Positions 63,368 through 64,000 of a stretch of 64,000 bases of DNA are shown piece by piece; the stretch's first letter is position 1, and each line of letters starts with the position of its first letter. The position numbers were made by a program, and so were the translations under genes. The notes under the pieces were generated by a model. The model was not told the origin of the DNA. It was given only the letters and a program-made list of their open reading frames with translations, and searched no databases. Source of the stretch: Methylobacter sp. (GTDB lineage: Bacteria > Pseudomonadota > Gammaproteobacteria > Methylococcales > Methylomonadaceae); assembly GCA_030653985.1 (NCBI GenBank), contig JAURYJ010000054.1, positions 1 through 64,000 of the forward strand, given 5' to 3'.

Positions 63368-64000
63368 TTGCTGTCTACTATAAAAATAGTACTGGTCGAA
63401 ACAACGCATCCGGGGAATATAGGTGCCGTTGCCCGTGCCATGAAAAACATGAAAATGCACAATCTTTATCTGGTTTCGCCAAAGATATTTCCCAGTGCCG
63501 ACGCCACTTCCAGGGCTTCAGGCGCAGATGACGTGTTGGCTGGCGCCATTGTTTGCGAGACCTTGCAAGAAGCCATTGCCGATTGCCAGCTAGTGATTGG
63601 CGCTAGCGCCCGAGGTCGAACCATTAGCTGGCCGGAATTGTCACCGAGAGAATTCGCGGAAAAAGTGTTAGTGAATGAACCCGGCAGCAACGTCGCTATC
63701 GTTTTCGGCCGGGAAAATTCAGGTCTGAAAAACCATGAACTGGACCTGTGTCACTTTTTGCTACGCATCCCCTGTAACAGCGAATACAGCTCTTTAAACA
63801 TTGCTGCCGCCGTGCAGGTTGTGTGTTATGAATTATTTGTCACCTCCGGGCAAGCCGCCGAAGAACACATCCAGGTCGGCGATAAAGATGAAGACCCTTT
63901 GGCTACAGCAACGCAAATGGAGTCTTTCTATGCTCACATGGCTGAAGCATTAACCGATATAGGCTTTATGCATCCAGCCAAATCAAAATCTATTATGCGG
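63368..64000 (+). CDS. trmJ: tRNA (Cm32/Um32) methyltransferase TrmJ, cut by window end
   Basis: An open frame of 211 codons from TTG 63368 runs off the window. The protein begins LSTIKIVLVETTHPGNIGAVARAM and has the SPOUT knot motifs NVAIVFGRENSGLKNHEL and SEYSSLNIAAAVQ. TrmJ 2'-O-methylates position 32 of several tRNAs. AAGGA lies 6 bp before the TTG. About 40-50 C-terminal residues are missing relative to E. coli TrmJ. Confidence 0.9.
   Translation, partial: MLSTIKIVLVETTHPGNIGAVARAMKNMKMHNLYLVSPKIFPSADATSRASGADDVLAGAIVCETLQEAIADCQLVIGASARGRTISWPELSPREFAEKVLVNEPGSNVAIVFGRENSGLKNHELDLCHFLLRIPCNSEYSSLNIAAAVQVVCYELFVTSGQAAEEHIQVGDKDEDPLATATQMESFYAHMAEALTDIGFMHPAKSKSIMR

Noticed and set aside
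1-64000. CRISPR arrays, tRNA and rRNA genes
   Set aside because: No regularly spaced repeat-spacer pattern and no recognisable tRNA cloverleaf or rRNA segment was noticed on reading; a dedicated scan was not possible.

Overview
The window looks like chromosomal DNA of a gammaproteobacterium, most likely a methanotroph or close relative in the Methylococcales. That is an inference from gene content: a PPi-dependent phosphofructokinase beside class I fructose-1,6-bisphosphatase, MsrPQ, TamAB, rlmKL, suhB, trmJ, a MauG/CcpA-type dihaem peroxidase, SoxYZ and a secreted multihaem cytochrome. No methane monooxygenase gene, rRNA, tRNA or CRISPR array was seen.

Layout. 0-2.6 kb is mobile: the tail of an IS200/IS605-type TnpB element, then an intact IS607-type tnpA-tnpB pair. 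2.6-15.3 kb is mostly housekeeping: a tandem PilZ protein, an SLT-type lipoprotein, an FKBP isomerase, rlmKL-acyP, msrPQ, a dihaem peroxidase, an unknown membrane-anchored protein, ppx and an ABC-2 exporter. 15.7-16.1 kb holds a palindrome-rich relic resembling IS200/IS605 ends around a structured segment. 16.1-23.5 kb is a minus-strand V/A-type ATPase operon, transcribed B-D-I-K-E-(DUF2764)-A.

24.1-29.8 kb is accessory: an NRPS terminal module with a truncated condensation domain, then two very AT-rich genes on the other strand (a DUF6875-like protein and a stand-alone diiron beta-lactamase-fold protein). 30.0-35.2 kb is tamA-tamB. 35.3-37.5 kb is an insertion graveyard (fragments of three IS families) with a hicAB toxin-antitoxin pair and an unusual set of overlapping inverted repeats. 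37.5-41.5 kb encodes a five-haem secreted cytochrome with three Ig-like repeats and a secreted partner protein.

42-45.3 kb carries an OmpA-type lipoprotein with a Q/G/Y/P repeat tail, thiD-thiE, soxY-soxZ and a small membrane protein. 45.5-52.2 kb is an RND efflux system under a CecR-like TetR regulator with a clear palindromic operator. 52.3-54.1 kb is motAB. 54.1-64 kb is conserved metabolism and RNA maintenance: dtd, pfp, fbp, arfB, an unknown gene, pssA, leuA, a family 4 uracil-DNA glycosylase, rimI, suhB and the start of trmJ.

Intergenic spaces are rich in short repeats: tandem heptamers based on CCTTTNR, REP-like palindromes, an inverted pair of ~120-bp repeats at 3.4 and 9.3 kb, and tandem 31-bp units before the ABC exporter. 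The best leads are the circularly permuted V-ATPase operon with apparent Na+ ligands in its rotor, the truncated NRPS beside the AT-rich diiron/DUF6875 genes, the cytochrome/partner pair behind a three-arm inverted repeat, and the possible ωRNA-like relic at 15.8-16.1 kb.
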